Program-made: the position numbers and the translations under genes | The notes under the pieces: model-generated | What the model was told of the DNA's origin: nothing | Databases searched by the model: none | Seen by the model: only the letters and a program-made list of their open reading frames with translations | Part shown: positions 4,688 through 6,017 of the stretch, piece by piece | Layout: each line of letters starts with the position of its first letter | Position numbering within the stretch: the stretch's first letter is position 1 | Origin: Bacteroidota bacterium | GTDB taxonomy: Bacteria; Bacteroidota; Bacteroidia; Flavobacteriales_F; PHOS-HE28 | DNA length: 6,017 bases | Direction of reading: 5' to 3' | Assembly (NCBI GenBank): GCA_023418095.1 | Contig: JAEZDL010000269.1 | Span: 1 to 6,017 of the forward strand

Positions 4688-5020
4688 CCGGCCGCCATCC
4701 GGCGCGGGCAGGTGAACGTCATCGCCTTCGACCTCCTGTTCCTCAACGGCAAAGATCTCCGACGATTCTCGCTTGCGAAGCGCAAGGACGCCCTCACGAA
4801 ACTCATCGGGGGCTCGGAGCTCATCCAGCTCGCCGAGACGTTCAACGACCCCGTCGCTCTGCTGAAGGCCGCCGAAGCCCACGGCATGGAAGGCATTGTG
4901 TCCAAGCGCACGGACCTGCCGTACCGCTCGGGCCGCTGTATCCATTGGCACAAGGTCAAGACGGCCACCTGGACGGCCGCGCACGCAGATCGCGGCGAGA
5001 AGTTCAAGCGATCGAAGTAA
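4688..5020 (+). pseudogene. C-terminal half of an ATP-dependent DNA ligase
   Basis: The plus strand encodes AAIRRGQVNVIAFDLLFLNG (motif IIIa region), KDLRRFSLAKRKDALTKLI, then HGMEGIVSKRTDLPYRSGRC (motif IV EGIVSKR) and WHKVKT (motif V W-K-K), ending naturally in RGEKFKRSK. These are the C-terminal motifs of the LigD-type adenylation domain. Motif I with the AMP-accepting lysine and motif III (DGE) are absent. An in-frame ATG at 4604 exists, but the codons between it and about 4688 (proline-rich) do not resemble a ligase and lack a clear ribosome binding site. Such proteins usually have some 300 residues; about 110 remain, so it cannot adenylate itself. The frame has stayed open, suggesting truncation by a single event. 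It differs in sequence from the minus-strand ligase remnant at 1462-1600, so the two are not copies of one gene. Confidence 0.8.
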
Positions 5021-5615
5021 ATGTCGATCAGCGGATTGGAAACCATCATTAGTTGCTCACTTGGCGTTCGGTGCGGCTCGGACGCTCAACCGGCAGGGCG
5101 TGCATATGGATGAAGCCTGCATTGCAGGCGCTGGCGTCGCGGGCTCGGCGAGTTGGCAGCAAGGCCGTCTGTGCAAAGTGGTCAGCTTGCCACGCTACTA
5201 CCGACTGGCCTCCCGCAACGTGCCCGCGTACCCGGAAAAGTCAGGCTGCAAAGATCATCAGAGCGAGCACGGCATAGCGTTTGGGATTGGCGTTTCCCGA
5301 CGCGAACCTTCTGCATCGATGGCGAGCTCATCGGCGCGACGGACGACTATGACTTCTACACGCTGGCCAGTGCCGACTCGCACCCTCGTGAAAGTGCGAG
5401 TTTGGCCGCAGCTCAGAAAACCTCCACATTTTGACTTTCTGCGCCGCAGCATAGCGGGTGCGAAACAGCTGCCTCGCAAAGCAGCAAGAGTGTTTGCTCC
5501 TGAATATTTGCAGGGAGAGGAACCATACCTGAGAGGCGGATGTTCACGCGAAGAGGAGTTAATCCCGCACCTAGATAGTTGCGCGCGCCAGCGTTGCGTA
5601 GAAAGGAAACAATCC
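5021..5615. other. Gene-poor region between ligase remnant and SH3 gene
   Basis: Nearly 600 bp without a gene I can support. The plus-strand frame of the downstream SH3 gene is stop-free throughout, and other frames are long too, as is common in high-GC DNA. None has a recognisable domain with a convincing start. A short stretch at 5306-5332 reads TFCIDGELIG, resembling ligase motif III (IDGE), and may be another ligase scrap. The last 100 bp are more AT-rich and presumably hold the promoter and leader of the SH3 gene. TTGACT at 5431 lacks a matching -10. Confidence 0.4.
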
Positions 5616-6017
5616 ATGAGACGGTATGTAACCTCGATAGCAGCGGGCGTGCTCGCTATGGCGGCTCTTCCGGCTGTAGCTTCGGCCCAGGATGCAATCG
5701 TCACGGTGGATCTCAATATGAGAGCTGGACCATCAACAGCTTTCCCCGTGGTTGACGTGGTGCCAGGGCGCACGCCGGTGGATGTGCACGGATGTATGGC
5801 CGGCTACAGCTGGTGCGATGTGAGCGCCGACAATAACCGCGGTTGGGTTTACGCGGGCTATCTCAGCTATCCAGTTCGCGGAGGTTTCGTGCCCCTGGTT
5901 GAATATGTATCTGAGATTGATGTGCCCATCATCAGCTTCTCCGTGGGGTCTTACTGGGATTCCTACTACCGCGGACGCGCGTGGTACGGCGAGCGCGCTC
6001 GTTGGCGGGATCGCTGG
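5616..6017 (+). CDS. Exported bacterial SH3-domain protein (YraI-like), 3' end outside window
   Basis: Starts at ATG 5616, with AAAGGAAA (5602-5609) as ribosome binding site, and stays open for 134 codons to the window edge. Residues 1-24 are a classical signal peptide (basic MRR, hydrophobic IAAGVLAMAALPA, cleavage after VASA), so the product is periplasmic or secreted. Residues about 28-86 form a bacterial SH3 (SH3b) domain: VTVDLNMRAGPSTAFPVVDV, the PGRTPVDVHG turn, GYSWCDV, and NRGWVYAGYLSY. Cys60 and Cys67 are placed to form a disulfide. The tail (SYWDSYYRGRAWYGERARWR) is rich in Tyr, Trp and Arg, as in the YraI-like proteins common in Bradyrhizobium, and its stop is probably close beyond the edge. 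SH3b domains often bind cell-wall or other envelope ligands, but the ligand here is unknown. The start was chosen by the signal peptide, although the frame is open further upstream. Confidence 0.85.
   Translation, partial: MRRYVTSIAAGVLAMAALPAVASAQDAIVTVDLNMRAGPSTAFPVVDVVPGRTPVDVHGCMAGYSWCDVSADNNRGWVYAGYLSYPVRGGFVPLVEYVSEIDVPIISFSVGSYWDSYYRGRAWYGERARWRDRW

Noticed and set aside
4531..5049. Long open frames on the minus strand and in the alternative plus frame over the ligase remnant
   Set aside because: Ligase motifs lie in a single plus-strand frame; the others carry no family signature.
5431..5459. TTGACT as a promoter for the SH3 gene
   Set aside because: The nearest -10-like bases are at the wrong spacing and poor.
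1..6017. CRISPR array, toxin-antitoxin pair, defence or biosynthetic system
   Set aside because: No regularly spaced repeats, and no recognisable nuclease, toxin, antitoxin, retron or biosynthetic domains in any supported frame.

Overview
The window looks like a degraded accessory region of a high-GC alphaproteobacterium, most likely a Bradyrhizobium-like member of the Hyphomicrobiales. That placement is inferred from the company of a DUF992 exported protein, a secreted bacterial-SH3 (YraI-like) protein, remnants of ATP-dependent (LigD-type) DNA ligases, and an IS3-family element of the IS407 type. No single gene proves the taxon.

Left part (1-1200): the possible tail of an unidentified gene, then a two-gene cassette of small unrecognised proteins. 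One is a multi-pass membrane protein (144-512). The other is a membrane-anchored or exported protein with four cysteines (524-988). A 14-bp perfect inverted repeat (1036-1149) and a 45-bp 3' piece of a tRNA-Lys(CUU) gene on the minus strand (1198-1242) follow. The tRNA piece runs from the anticodon loop to the encoded CCA and lacks the 5' half, as expected of an attachment-site scar. Its polarity puts the integrated element on the higher-coordinate side.

Middle-left (1243-2121) is debris: a small minus-strand ORF with a strong ribosome binding site (1273-1449), nested hairpins, an ATP-dependent DNA ligase fragment (about 1462-1600) and an IS3-family transposase fragment (about 1707-1811). An apparently intact DUF992 secreted-protein gene (2122-2589, minus) follows.

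Middle-right: a complete 1,228-bp IS (2930-4157) with imperfect terminal inverted repeats, a 4-bp GTCG target duplication, orfA plus orfB in a -1 frame arrangement, and an intact D-D-(35)-E triad. It landed in the spacer of an 8-bp inverted repeat, about 30 bp upstream of a small two-TM/coiled-coil gene (4191-4559), so that gene is probably cut off from its original upstream DNA.

Right part: a second, unrelated-looking ATP-dependent DNA ligase remnant on the plus strand (about 4688-5020), roughly 600 bp without a convincing gene, and a signal-peptide SH3 protein (5616 onward) that runs off the window.

The genes do not form one recognisable pathway. The coherent story is genome remodelling: tRNA-targeted integration, later decay, repeated IS insertion and accumulation of ligase fragments, with a few small envelope or secreted protein genes surviving. 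I did not find a convincing new multi-gene system. The best leads are the tRNA-Lys scar with its adjacent inverted repeats, the IS-split palindrome, and the ligase remnants.
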